This document shows, piece after piece, positions 46,399 to 59,369 of a DNA stretch of 64,000 bases; within the stretch, counting starts at the first letter, position 1, and the number at the start of each line of letters is the position of its first letter. The translations under genes and the position numbers were made by a program. The notes under the pieces were generated by a model, which had not been told where the DNA came from, did not search any database, and was given only the letters and a program-made list of their open reading frames with translations. The stretch comes from Rhabditoides inermis (taxonomy: Eukaryota > Nematoda > Chromadorea > Rhabditida > Rhabditidae), in NCBI GenBank assembly GCA_963966185.1, contig CAWZYM010000318.1, positions 642,001 through 706,000 on the forward strand. Reading direction: 5' to 3'.

Positions 46399-46919
46399 AC
46401 TCTAGATTGTCGAATTCGATTACTTTGCTCATTGCCATATTTCTTGTCGACACATTCATTGACTCATGGCATCAGGAATCGCCCACGCAAACTCGTACTT
46501 ATTGGTAACATTTACTCACAATGTTCGTATAAAGAGCTATTGCATTTGCCCTATCCAGTTTTCCACCACACCCCACTTTCCCAAGGCAAGTGTTTCCATT
46601 CCATATTCCATAAACCGTACGTTCCCACGTACAATTGTTTCCCCATGCACCAAACTTCACAAGCCACGTGTCTCTCTATACATATTTCATCCACGAATAC
46701 AGCCACACAACAAAACAACAACAATTCATGTGTGGACAGTGTGGGAGAGATTATTACTCGAGTAACACATAACTTTTCAATCTGTTCGGTTTGAAAAGTC
46801 AAAAAACAAAGCGGTAAAAAGTTCACATTTTGAACGGGGAAAGTGTGAAACGGGAGCTAACAGAGAGTGGACGGGGGGAATATATGCAGTGTCCATTGGG
46901 AGAGAAACAGCGAGCGGGT

Positions 46920-47364
46920 CTAGCAGAACTTCCACCTAGAATGTACACAAATAAATGAAAAAATCGAATACATCACACTTTTGAATCTGTTCGGTTGGAA
47001 TTGGAGAAGTGAAAAACGAGAAAAGTTGCTAGCAGAACGCTCATAAACACCCGATTCACACAATGTCACCATAACAAAGAACCATAACAAAGCAGTTCAG
47101 CAGTAACGTCTTGCTCCTTACCCCCCCCCCCCCCCCCCCCGGGCAAGGGAACAGCCCTGAGGGACCCAAAGTTCATCATGACAAAGCATGACCAGTTCAG
47201 CAGTAGCGTCTTGCCCCTCCCCCCTCCCTCTACCCACCTGTTTCCGCACTCTAGGCAGTAGACGAACGTGGTCATCGGTTCGTCGGCGCTGCGCGTCTGC
47301 AGCTGCGTGTACGTGCAGTTCTTCTTCCGACACTTGCCGCACATGAACATGTCCGACGGAGTGC
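46920..47364 (-). pseudogene. Orphan 3' exons of TFIIS (zinc ribbon), duplication remnant
   Basis: Two exons, 47238-47364 and 46920-46935, duplicate the last two exons of the TFIIS gene. They encode [15 protein letters not shown], the catalytic SADEPMTTF hairpin and CGNRWKFC, then TAG. None of the ten upstream exons is present in unit A, because the duplication began in the intron just upstream. It has no promoter of its own and is presumably silent. Confidence 0.92.
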
Positions 47365-47652
47365 CTGCAACAGCAATCACATCAATCAATCAATAAATCA
47401 ATTATTTATCCAGAATCGCTATATGATTGACTGAAATCAAATGTAAAGTGACTCCATATATGAAAGATCCCGAGAAAACCCGATATAGAATCATTGAAAA
47501 ACCTATATAGAATCTTTGTTAGACGTCTCCGGGTACGCCATGTACTCTTTGAATGCTGATGTTGACAGTTGTTGGTAGCGCCAGTGAGTGTGCGTTTATG
47601 ACGCTTATACACGTACATTTAAATGATTTAATATGTATTGGTATTCTATGGC

Positions 47653-48844
47653 ATATCACACGTTCCGCGTAAGAATCGAACGATTTTAGGCTAGATGGGA
47701 CCTAGGAGCTGAATGTGTGCACACGTGGGTTTTCAAAGGTGCTCTATAAGGTGGTATCGGTGGTTTTGGTCCGTTATGCAAATTTGGTCAGTTGAGGGAC
47801 CACTACCTCAAATCAGCCAGTTTTTGTCCAAAATAACTTTTTAATAGCTTACTTTCAATCGTTTGGATGGTCAAAGACGTTACCTTAGATTTCTATGATA
47901 AAATTTATTGAAACTAAACAAAATACGCTCTTTCTGATGGTGTGTACCGCTGCCGTTGTCGCGGGGCGGAACATTCTCGAAAAAATCATAAATATGCAAA
48001 TTTTCTACTTTTTAGGTCATAACTTCCTAACACTTGGGTTATAGGGACCGCAACGTGAGGTGTAAAGTTTGTGTCGAAATCATGTAACATTTTCTGACTG
48101 GACGCGTTACTCGTTGTAATTAGCGTAGAACGATTCGCCCTTCCGCGCTGATTCCAACGGTATTCCATTTATGGGAAAACGTGCCCCGTAAAGTAGTGAA
48201 AATCGATAAAGAGTGATATGATGACGTCATATTTCTTTGATCTAGCCGCCATTGCCCAAAATGAGTAATGAAAAATGATGTCATAAGAGACGTATTTCAT
48301 CAAGTACTGATTGATTACAATCAAACGAAGCATAGTGGTACTATTAGAAATGAATATATTCATAATTTAACTATGAATGACGTCATCAGTTCTTTGATCT
48401 CGCCGCCCTCTGTCGCACTTTCCCTGTGTGAGCGCGCGCTCAGGTGCGCGCGCGCCGCGCGGAATTAGAGCGCAATGTGAACGATGAACCCTATGAACAA
48501 TATATATTTTTGAAATCAGCTTAAAACTAACTACTTTAATAAATCAATTGCTATATAAGATCCAAACATCTGAAATTCTCATTGTGGTCCCTACTTGGGT
48601 TAATCAAAAATCAGTTAATATAAAAGGTGTTTCAAAAAAGCAAAAAAAAATCGAACAAGCTATTAAAAAGTTATTTTGGACCAAAACTGGCTGATTTGAG
48701 GTAGTGGTCCCTTAACTGGCCAAATTTGCATAATGGACCAAAACCACCGATACCACCTTATAGAGCACCCTTGAAAACCCACGTGTGCATACATTCAGCT
48801 CCTAGGTCCCACCTCGTCCGATTCTTACGCGGAACGTGTGATAT
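47653..48844. mobile_element. Fold-back element with about 200-bp inverted arms (copy A)
   Basis: The left arm (from ATATCACACGTTCCGCGTAA at 47653 to about 47862) and right arm (about 48637-48844, ending TTACGCGGAACGTGTGATAT) are inverted copies that include CATTCAGCTCCTAGGTCCCA-type sequence. There is no coding capacity. A second element (48042-48593) is nested in its centre. Copy B is 54344-54974. Confidence 0.88.
48042..48593. mobile_element. 552-bp nonautonomous DNA element with 9-bp target duplication, nested
   Basis: The ends TAGGGACCGCAACG (left) and the complement of CATTGTGGTCCCTA (right) form about 14-bp inverted repeats. They are flanked by CTTGGGTTA at 48033-48041 and 48594-48602. 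In unit B the same position (about 54724) reads ACACTTGGGTTAATC without the insert, an exact empty site. A 9-bp duplication suggests a Mutator-like (MULE) origin. The interior has no transposase. Confidence 0.92.
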
Positions 48845-49234
48845 AAACTATTACGTTGTTATGCACGAGTGAGACGTTAGACGCATACATAAAACCAAAA
48901 GTAAACCAAACCAGAAACCACACATACCAGATACAAATGAATAAATTTTTTCTTTTTCAACTCAATTTCAGAAAAATTAGACGTCGTTAAAAACAGAAAC
49001 CTAATCTCCTCAGTCGTTCTTCTATTTACTTTGTGAAACCTGTTTACATCGCGTTTGCCTGTTCCCGTTGTGGGTGAGTGGCTTTCTTTGATCACCAAGT
49101 CATCATGCAGGTTGAATGATCGAAGAGAGGTCTACCTAGTTCTTGATTAGGCCTAGGTAGTTCCGGCTGCAGTAGTTTGTCTGCTGTGATTCCTCCGAGA
49201 ATTATAGTCGTTATAGTTTTCATTCTCATTACAG

Positions 49235-52200
49235 GCATGGCAGCGGGTAGCTTCATGCATCTCTCCATCGGTCTCGACAGGTTGTTCGGTATCATGCTGC
49301 CGCGACTGTGAGTTTTTTTTTTTGAGAAAATGTTCTATTATTGTTTCAACTTCAAGTAAACAAATCACAGTTTTCTCTCAAACCCCAGAATGCGTCTCTG
49401 CACCTTTAACTTCAAAAGCAAATTAGAGTCTATCTGACTGATTCCGGCCCTCAGGTACGTGCGCCTCAACAAGACCGTCTACTTCATCGTGCAGATGTCG
49501 ATCGTGGCCGTCTACTCGGCCTACCACCTCTACGTGGTATTCGCGTACATGGACCCGCACGAGTGAGTCAAGAGTCAATGACATTATGCATACGGTAAAA
49601 GGGTGCCACGCACCACTAGTTGATTACCTCGAGCGCCCAATTCGTTTAGCTTTAGCGCCATAAAAAACTGAGCTAACACAGTACAGTAGCTGATAACGTT
49701 TTGGTTTTGTACACACGCTCGGTGAACCACACCAGAAGACCGGAAGAGACCGGAAGGGACGGCGTCTTTCAGACGCGTGATCTGCGTGGTGGCGGAGGCG
49801 TACTCTGGGTACGGCAAGATGATCTGGTCTCTGTGTGTTGTCGCCGTCAATCTCACCATTGTATTCGTCTACGTACTGGTATGGATACGGGTGAAAACGC
49901 TGACCGGTGAGTGCACTCTTTGTAACCAAAAGCACTTCCGCAAAGTGAGTATATGAGCTGAGCATTCTATGCAGAAATCAGTCGAGATGCTGATGGGTGA
50001 GTGCAGACACCACTTCATTACACTCTTTATAACCAGACCATAAGCACTATAAGCTATAAGGAGACGCTTTAGTACATACTTCAGCACAGACAGACACTCT
50101 TTGTGCGCTCAATCAGATTGGCATAGCTATATTCCTATATCTATATTACTAGAAAACACCACAAGGTGACGCTGAATTGTCAGCGCAGTGGCGTAATGGG
50201 AATAAAGTAATCTAATCGAGACAAAATCAAGAAATAGGTGTATAATATTGTTTTGCTTCCCTTCACGAATTGCACGTAGTACATATGAAGCTTGCCAAGT
50301 ATGAAAGGGAAAGGGTAGCAATATGCAAGAGATTCGAGAAAAAAGGTCAAAATGCGTTTTCAGTCTCTTCAAACGGAAGCTTTGATAAGTCCTATGTTAA
50401 AAGCTTGTATGAAACAAACTAGTATCAATATTGATATGATATTAACATAATTGTGTGTACAAATCTCAACCCGCAATAACTCCTTTTTTCAGCGATGGCG
50501 GAAGCGACGACCAAAGTGATCAAGTCGCTTCTGGTGCTGGTGGCGTTTCTGATGCTCGGATGGTTCCTCACCATGTCCATAGTCTTTGCTGGCACCAAAA
50601 TCGAGGTCGGTGGCAGACAGGTGCGCTCACGGTTTCCAGTAGTGCATAGTGACTAGAAAAGTAGGCAGCGCCATTCAAAAAGCTGTTCCGACTATGTAGT
50701 GAACTGTAGTAGTTACTAATATAGTTACTAATACTATGTAGTTACTAGTGAAGTTTTGCCTGTTCAGCTGGATGGCGTGGACATGTTCTACCTGCATGCG
50801 TATGCCGGACTGGCCGTCAACGCGGCAGTCGCAGGCAACATTCTCGTGTACTACATCACAAAGTGAGTGCAATCGCATTTGTTTTGTTTAGCCGGTTGGG
50901 ATCCTCCTAGATTCTGGGATCCTCTTCTGGATCCTCTTAGGACCCTCCTAGTCGAGAACAAGAGTTCAAGTGCCGAATAGCGAAACTTTGAAGCAGGGGA
51001 CATGGATTAGCAATAGCACATATAATATTATTCAGGGAGATAGTTCGCCGGATCACGGTAGAAAATTGATCTACCCTCTTGTCGCATTCGATCTACCTTC
51101 TAGTCGTGAGGAGACACAAGCGCGCGCATTCAAACGCTAATATCGATCAAAGAAGCCGGCCTGCGAATCAAAGAGGCCGCGGCACACTCGAGCCTTTCTC
51201 GCGCCGTCTGACCTCTCTCGCTCGCAACTTAGTTTCGCTAACTGACCCCGGCTGTCAATAGCAGAAACTATCCTCCAGGCGGCGACTATATAAGTCGGTA
51301 TCATTTGTGATTTTCGAGCGTATCGCTACAATGCTACTTTCAACCATATCCGAGACCTTTCATCGCCCTCTTCATAATTGTAGCAGAACTCAAAAAAATA
51401 CCTAACAAACGATGTGATCGGCGAAATTCGGATGCGGAATTTGGGTTGTCAAAATAATATCGGGCAAAGAAAAAAAGTTCTTCATCAAATCTGCAAATAT
51501 TGCGATGACAGAATTCGAGGAACTTCATTGGCATCGTTTCGGCAAATTTAGCGACGGCAGAATTCGCTGATCTTTGTGTGTTTTCCGCGAATTTAGCGAT
51601 GGCCAAATTCGCTGAACAGCGACAGATCAAATTCGCTTTCACAAAAGTTCGGCCGGTGAGAGGGATTGAACCGTCTTCCCTCGATAACGAAGCGTGAATG
51701 TTACCAATACACCATGGCAGCTCGTTCGCAGAGTTTCTGAAACGTTGTGAAACATGCGCCATCATGATTTTGAAAAAGAAGTATGCAAACGACTGTTGAT
51801 GGTATATAAAAACATCTATGTTTTAATATACCAGCAACAGCGAGAACTTTGTTCTTCCTTTTGGAATGCGAATAGCTAAACAGATGTTCGCAATTACATA
51901 GATGTTCGCGCACACATTCTCCAGTTCACAGCGTCTGGGAGAGAGCGGAGGTGGTATATTGGTAAGATTGACGGTTGGTGAACGGGGGACGCCGGTTCGA
52001 TTAATCTCGATGGCAGAATTTTTGTGAACTGGAGTTCAGCGTATTCTGCCCTCGCCATATTCGCGGAAATGTAGGAACAAAAATTCAACAAATTCTGCCG
52101 TCGCTAAATTCGCTGAAATAGAGTCAACGAAAAATCAGCGAATTCTGCCGTCGCCAAATTCGCCGATCTTGTGAAGCAGATTTTATCGGCATTCATATTT

Positions 52201-53092
52201 TACGAAAAACTTTTGCATCACGAAATTCGCAACACGTGTTTTCCAGAATGCAAAATTGTCTATCTTATCGTAAGTGCTAAATTTTCTTTGCATATTTGTT
52301 AGAATGCAATGATTTGACAATAATGTGCATTACAACTTTTTCATGGAACCTAATTTTCATCGCGTACTCACCGAATTCCCTCAATAAAACGAAGTGCTCA
52401 GAACGCTCGAAAAACACAAATGATACCGACTTATATGCTGTACGCATCCCCCCACCCCTGAACGGTCCAATCGCATTTGTTTTGTTTAGCCGGTTGGGAT
52501 CCTCCTAGTCGAGAACAAGATAGAGCTCAAGTGAGTGCGACTCCTGAATCCGGGGTCCTTCTAGTCGAGCACAAGCTAGAGTTTTTGGATTACGTCGACG
52601 TCACGAGAAGGAGATTGCGTACAGTCATACGCACTCAATCGACATAAAACACACTAGGCCATTGCCAATACAAGCATTGTTCATATGGTTCAATCTTTCA
52701 ATCATAATAGCGAACGTACATGTTATTAGCAAGCATGAAAAGAAAACCCACAGTCGTTAACATAACACATATAGTTTGTTATCTACGTAGTTCACCCGTG
52801 TCCGTGCATACCAATTATCACATTGCACACCTTTGACTACTTCCAGACAGTAAGTAGCCACATTCAATACAATAAGCCCTGGAATAAACATTTAAAAAAT
52901 CGTAAAAGTTGTTTCCATAACATTTTGAATCGAATTGGATGTCAACTATCCACTTTCAGCACCGAGTACCGGGGCGCTATTCGGAAGCTGTTGCATCGCA
53001 TCGGGGTACCGGGATTCAAACAGTATAACAACAACGTCACCACTGTTGTCATATCCGTAGCCAATAGCAAGGCCACCAATGGATCTGCATAA
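49235..53092 (+). pseudogene. 5'-truncated srsx copy (exons 4-9 only)
   Basis: Exons equivalent to 4-9 are present and in phase: 49235-49307, 49455-49562, 49773-49906, 50493-50620, 50768-50862, 52960-53092. Exons 1-3 (N-terminus, TM1, TM2 and the start of TM3) are missing, because the duplication starts in intron 3. Two amino-acid differences from copy A are visible in exon 5 (MSIVAVYS for MSFVAVYS, and MDPHE for MNPHE). Splice sites and frame remain intact, so decay is recent; no new first exon was found. Confidence 0.9.
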
Positions 53093-53613
53093 ACTCTAGA
53101 TTGTCGAATTCGATTACTTTGCTCATTGCCATATTTCTTGTCGACACATTCATTGACTCATGGCATCAGGAATCGCCCACGCAAACTCGTACTTATTGGT
53201 AACATTTACTCACAATGTTCGTATAAAGAGCTATTGCATTTGCCCTATCCAGTTTTCCACCACACCCCACTTTCCCAAGGCAAGTGTTTCCATTCCATAT
53301 TCCATAAACCGTACGTTCCCACGTACAATTGTTTCCCCATGCACCAAACTTCACAAGCCACGTGTCTCTCTATACATATTTCATCCACGAATACAGCCAC
53401 ACAACAAAACAACAACAATTCATGTGTGGACAGTGTGGGAGAGATTATTACTCGAGTAACACATAACTTTTCAATCTGTTCGGTTTGAAAAGTCAAAAAA
53501 CAAAGCGGTAAAAAGTTCACATTTTGAACGGGGAAAGTGTGAAACGGGAGCTAACAGAGAGTGGACGGGGGGAATATATGCAGTGTCCATTGGGAGAGAA
53601 ACAGCGAGCGGGT

Positions 53614-56600
53614 CTAGCAGAACTTCCACCTAGAATGTACACAAATAAATGAAAAAATCGAATACATCACACTTTTGAATCTGTTCGGTTGGAATTGGAG
53701 AAGTGAAAAACGAGAAAAGTTGCTAGCAGAACGCTCATAAACACCCGATTCACACAATGTCACCATAACAAAGAACCATAACAAAGCAGTTCAGCAGTAA
53801 CGTCTTGCTCCTTACCCCCCCCCCCCCCCCCGGGCAAGGGAACAGCCCTGAGGGACCCAAAGTTCATCATGACAAAGCATGACCAGTTCAGCAGTAGCGT
53901 CTTGCCCCTCCCCCCTCCCTCTACCCACCTGTTTCCGCACTCTAGGCAGTAGACGAACGTGGTCATCGGTTCGTCGGCGCTGCGCGTCTGCAGCTGCGTG
54001 TACGTGCAGTTCTTCTTCCGACACTTGCCGCACATGAACATGTCCGACGGAGTGCCTGCAACAGCAATCACATCAATCAATCAATAAATCAATTATTTAT
54101 CCAGAATCGCTATATGATTGACTGAAATCAAATGTAAAGTGACTCCATATATGAAAGATCCCGAGAAAACCCGATATAGAATCATTGAAAAACCTATATA
54201 GAATCTTTGTTAGACGTCTCCGGGTACGCCATGTACTCTTTGAATGCTGATGTTGACAGTTGTTGGTAGCGCCAGTGAGTGTGCGTTTATGACGCTTATA
54301 CACGTACATTTAAATGATTTAATATGTATTGGTATTCTATGGCATATCACACGTTCCGCGTAAGAATCGAACGATTTTAGGCTAGATGGGACCTAGGAGC
54401 TGAATGTGTGCACACGTGGGTTTTCAAAGGTGCTCTATAAGGTGGTATCGGTGGTTTTGGTCCGTTATGCAAATTTGGTCAGTTGAGGGACCACTACCTC
54501 AAATCAGCCAGTTTTTGTCCAAAATAACTTTTTAATAGCTTACTTTCAATCGTTTGGATGGTCAAAGACGTTACCTTAGATTTCTATGATAAAATTTATT
54601 GAAACTAAACAAAATACGCTCTTTCTGATGGTGTGTACCGCTGCCGTTGTCGCGGGGCGGAACATTCTCGAAAAAATCATAAATATGCAAATTTTCTACT
54701 TTTTAGGTCATAACTTCCTAACACTTGGGTTAATCAAAAATCAGTTAATATAAAAGGTGTTTCAAAAAAGCAAAAAAAAATCGAACAAGCTATTAAAAAG
54801 TTATTTTGGACCAAAACTGGCTGATTTGAGGTAGTGGTCCCTTAACTGGCCAAATTTGCATAATGGACCAAAACCACCGATACCACCTTATAGAGCACCC
54901 TTGAAAACCCACGTGTGCATACATTCAGCTCCTAGGTCCCACCTCGTCCGATTCTTACGCGGAACGTGTGATATAAACTATTACGTTGTTATGCACGAGT
55001 GAGACGTTAGACGCATACATAAAACCAAAAGTAAACCAAACCAGAAACCACACATACCAGATACAAATGAATAAATTTTTTTCTTTTTCAACTCAATTTC
55101 AGAAAAATTAGACGTCGTTAAAAACAGAAACCTAATCTCCTAATCGTCTGTTGTCTGTTGTGAGTTGAGTCAAAAATCCATTTCGTACAAAGAAAAAGGT
55201 TGATATCGTAACCAAACGCAGATAAACACCTTGAGTCACTAGTCACTATCAGTTTTAATTATATTCACTATCAGTAACCGACGGAGACAACTCAAAAACA
55301 GAAATAGAAAACCCAAAAGGAAAGGTACCAATGTAATTACCGTGTTTATCATGTCTAGTCTACAAACTTCAATGTCAGCCTACGCTCGAGAGCACACGAT
55401 AGCTTAGTTATCCAATTATCTTCAAACATTAACTTTCAATGTCTGTTGTAAGCAACTCGCACTTGCACTATCTATTCGCTACAATGAGACTACAGACAGC
55501 AAGGGCAGCACATTAGATGACTTCCAGAAGAAAATAGCTGTTTCAGCTTCCTGCTCATAGAGGATACGCATATCCAAATGAAAACAAGGTATCAACTATT
55601 TCCAATCTAGGTAGATGTAGTCCCAGCAGCATCATATAAACAAAAAAAACCACTCAAACCTATAAAGTGCATTTGGTTTGGAATCGGAACGCTAACAGTA
55701 GTAGCCTACGCAGTAGCGACACCCCGCACCAGTGGTGCGACACCCCCTTTCCCCACGCACCGGTGGTGACGCTCATCTGGTGCTCGTTGATGGCCTCCTT
55801 GGTGAACTTCTCGCGCAGCTGCTTGATCTCGTCCGAAGCCATCTCCTCAGAAGTCATCACCTACAAACAATATATTTACTTCTGAATAGCAAAATCAAAT
55901 GTCAAATCAAATACTTATCCAGAATCGCATTTTCACGTACATAAAGCATTCTAATTAGCTTCATTATACTACAGTTCCACGTATCAACGATAACTTCATG
56001 AAAAGGTACTGTTCCGATCAAACTAATCATAGTTGTAGATGTAGTTCTAGGAAATTTTACGCGAGTACCGAGTACATTTAATAGCTTAGCAAATAGTGTC
56101 GATTGACGTAAGTAAGTATCAAATACATAGCAAACTTGTAACTTATCAGCTTGTCACATGCATACTGTATTGTTTTCAACGCATTGCATGATTCAACGAT
56201 AATGCAATCCACACAATCTTACAACACGAGTGGATTAACCGTCCTATATTTCGAATAAGTAAAACAAAGTTGATATCCCACACGTACGGTTAATGACGTT
56301 GTACCAACGAATGAAAGTAGAAATACATTGTCGTTTGTTATTAAAAAAAAAACTCACGGCAAACTTCTCCGGCTTGACGACTCCGGTGAGCACGTTCTCG
56401 CGGAGAGCCTGCGAGAAAACCATGTCTCTCTCTCTATTTGTAACTTTATTTTCTATCTCCCCCCTCTCTCTGAACTATCTCTCTCTCTTCTCCCCCTCTC
56501 TCATCTGCACTCTCGTCTCTCCCCCCCCCCCTCTCGTCTCTCTCTCTCTTCCTCCCCTCTCTCTCTCCTATCTCTCAATCACTCTCCCTCTCCATCCTCC

Positions 56601-59159
56601 CTATCTTTCTCTCTCTCTCTGTCTGTCTTTAACTCTCTTCTCTCCCCCCCCCACACCTTGTTCTTCTCCCCTCGCAGGTTGAAGACCCGCGAGCGCAGCG
56701 CCGACTTGTACTTTTCTCCGGTGCCCTTGTGCACCTGCAAAAAATTTCCATACCTGTAAACATACCTGTTTCAACCTGTAAACATCGTTTTATTACGTTT
56801 CAACACGTAAACATCGTTTTATTACGATTCTACTAACTACTACAAGCACAATTATCATATCACACTATAGAAACATGAAGGTTGAGTTTCAACTGCAACT
56901 AACCACAAAAATATCGTGCATCGAGATAATTATTCGATATTATTCATTACTCAATAACATCAAACTATCCATACATGTGTCGTCAATCCACTTCTCTCCA
57001 CTCGCCTACTTCTTCTTCTGCAACTATGACAATCTACCGTATCTCCCCTCTCCACATAGCCCCTACCCTACGTTACGCAACTGACGTCTTCAGCAACCAT
57101 ACCCATCTACCGTACCCCCCCCCCCCTCCTCCCCCACTCACATCATGCAGCTTCTCCTCTATCTTGATGGCGAGCTCCTCCGGGTCGAGTGTTCCATCGG
57201 GCAGCTCCCCCGACCGAAGAGACGACAGCAGCATCACGATAGACTTGCAGCGCAGCTGGAAACACAACAACCACTATTTAAAGTGACACCAACAACGGAT
57301 ACACCATACATTTCAGAAATAAGATAGCGACGCGGCGCAAGTACTGTCAAAGCGACAAAGCGCCATCTTCGTCAACGTCCTCTACCCCCTGCAGACACTC
57401 AGACTATTCCCCGTTCTCCCTCCTCCATCCCTCCCTCCCTCTCTCTCTCCCCCCTCCCTCCGACTCACATCATCGTGTGCGAGGTGCTTGGGCGGGAAGC
57501 TGGCCGACGTCTGCGTGCTCGAAATCGACGCAGACGACGACTGAAACTGGCAGAATACATAAGAATACAGAATATTTATCTCGAAATAAGTAGTAAGTAT
57601 GTGTGGACAGGGGTACTCTTCGCCTCCTCGCCTCTCTGCATGCAATCACAAATCAGACTCGTGATCGTGAGAATATGAGAATTATGTTTCAATGATTTGC
57701 CTACGTAAGTAACAATGTGTATGTAAGTAACAATGCGTAGGGAAAAATGGTAGTACATGGAACAATGAAACATACGGAATAATGCTAAGTGCGATGTGCG
57801 AAGATAAGAAATTAACGATAATTTATACCGCTTCATCAATGAAGTTTATCCCTTTCTGTGCCCTGTCACTTCCGTTTTCGCATTTTTAAAATCAATATTA
57901 AACATCCATATTTAGGACTTAACTACAACTGCACACTAAATCTCTCTGTGCCTATCCTACTTCCGCCAACCGCGGCAACTATGTTTCAATGACTTACAAA
58001 ACGTTTAACAACATGAAACCATCAATGAGTCTTTGATCGACCGTTACCATTAAAACGACAAACAAACTCGTTCATATTCGACATTACTAATGACATTACT
58101 TTGTATCTCCCCACCCGCGCACCTTCTTCTCCACGGGTGCCTTGTTGCTGCCCGAGTCGCTGCTCTTTGCCGACAGGTTGGAGGAGGAGTCGTTGCGCGA
58201 CATCTGAAAACAAACAAATAATGGGATAAGGTAACAGCTCCACTACAAGACGTTTCAGCGGCCGCAGTTACCGAAAGTCAGATAAATTCACAATCACAAC
58301 CCTCATCATATTTTAAATAATAAAAAAGTTCCGTAATATACTGTCTATAGGCTATTATTGCTGCTTAAGAAAGGAAACACAAGATTAATTGTTACCATTC
58401 GTATTTCCATTTATCATTTGCGTGAAACGTACATATTACAGGATATCAGAGAAACACGCCCACCTTCCTCTCCTCCTCCTTGCGCTTGTCCGCCTTGCCA
58501 CCGTCGTCGATCAGCGACTTCCAGTCCTAACACCAATGTATAAAGCACACAACACAACACACACCTTGATGAGCTGCTTGGCCTTCTTGGCGAGGCGCTC
58601 GTCGGACGTCTTCTTGCGCAGATCGTTCAGTTTCATGCCTATGCGCGTCTTCTGAAAAAGAGGAGTGATAAGGGTTGATAAGGGGATATCATCCCCATAA
58701 CTAGTATCATAGTGATAGGTATGATAAACTCACGGTGAGCACTTCGATGTTTATGGGCAGGCTGGAGAGCGTCTCCAGCAGGTCGAACGCGCCATCCGGC
58801 TAAATTTCCATTTTATTGTTAACTTTTATTTGTATTTAGAAAACGTATTATATATTAATATCATTGTTTGATCTCGTGGCTCGTGGCGTTCTTCCCACGC
58901 ATAGAAAAACTGGCTATTACGACGCTGACCACTCAATTGCGCGATCGAAAAAAAAGATGGAACGAAGCCAAGGCCACGCCGATTTGGCACGCGTTCAACA
59001 CGCGTGAATGCAAAACAAGACAAAGAAAAAAAGGCTTATAGCAGATAAATAAGAAACATTCCAATACAATCAAATAACAGAACTGACCGACTTGCTTCCG
59101 TCAATGACCTTCTCGAGCTTGCGTCCGATGGAAAGGACCTCCTCCTCGCACGAGGGCAT
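53614..59159 (-). CDS. TFIIS: Transcription elongation factor TFIIS (TCEA)
   Basis: Stimulates transcript cleavage by stalled RNA polymerase II in the nucleus. Twelve exons: 59088-59159, 58734-58799, 58565-58651, 58464-58526, 58123-58203, 57469-57540, 57142-57255, 56657-56734, 56358-56408, 55761-55860, 53929-54055, 53614-53629, giving 308 aa (human TCEA1 is 301). Domain order is complete: N-terminal LW domain ([38 protein letters not shown]), Ser-rich linker, central Pol II-binding domain ([54 protein letters not shown]) and zinc ribbon with four Cys (CGKC...CLEC), the catalytic acidic SADEPMTTF loop and terminal WKFC. The last exon is only 16 nt. Its final 2.1 kb lies inside duplication unit B, so its 3' exons are the rightmost of two copies. 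The start is the first ATG after a TTGCAG acceptor. Confidence 0.95.
54344..54974. mobile_element. Fold-back element, copy B (without nested insert)
   Basis: Same inverted arms as 47653-48844. It lies in the large intron of TFIIS between exons 55761-55860 and 53929-54055. Confidence 0.88.
56410..56656. repeat. Purine/pyrimidine tract filling a TFIIS intron
   Basis: Nearly the whole intron is CT-rich on the + strand, that is, GA- and G-rich in gene sense, starting at the donor GTGTGGGGGGGGAGAGAAG. Confidence 0.9.
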
Positions 59160-59369
59160 GATTAAGTTGTTGTTCTGGTTCTGCAACACACAAACATACC
59201 AACAAACTACTAAAAACGGGCAAAATAACGAAAAACAAACAAAAATTCTGGGCTTTTCGCGCGCGTTGCGAATATCCGGTCTTGTATCGCAGACACGCCG
59301 TTATAACGCAGAAGCGAGTAGGAATTTCGCGAAATTGCTTGATCAAAGGAATTTTGTTAATCGGTAAAA

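Larger units (their letters stand above)
42303..49011. repeat. Tandem duplication unit A (about 6.7 kb)
   Basis: It starts in srsx intron 3 and ends in an intron of TFIIS, where the sequence jumps back to srsx intron 3. The offset to unit B is exactly 6694 bp from about 43.08 to 47.1 kb, and 6691 after a shorter C run. Unit A holds srsx exons 4-9, TFIIS zinc-ribbon and terminal exons, and a 552-bp insertion absent from B. Confidence 0.97.
49013..55139. repeat. Tandem duplication unit B (about 6.1 kb)
   Basis: Second copy of 42303-49011. The sequence is almost identical from about 49.7 kb (matching 43.0 kb) to 54.7 kb, but its first 700 bp carries several substitutions and small deletions. 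It lacks the 552-bp insert. It ends where normal TFIIS intron sequence resumes. Confidence 0.97.
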
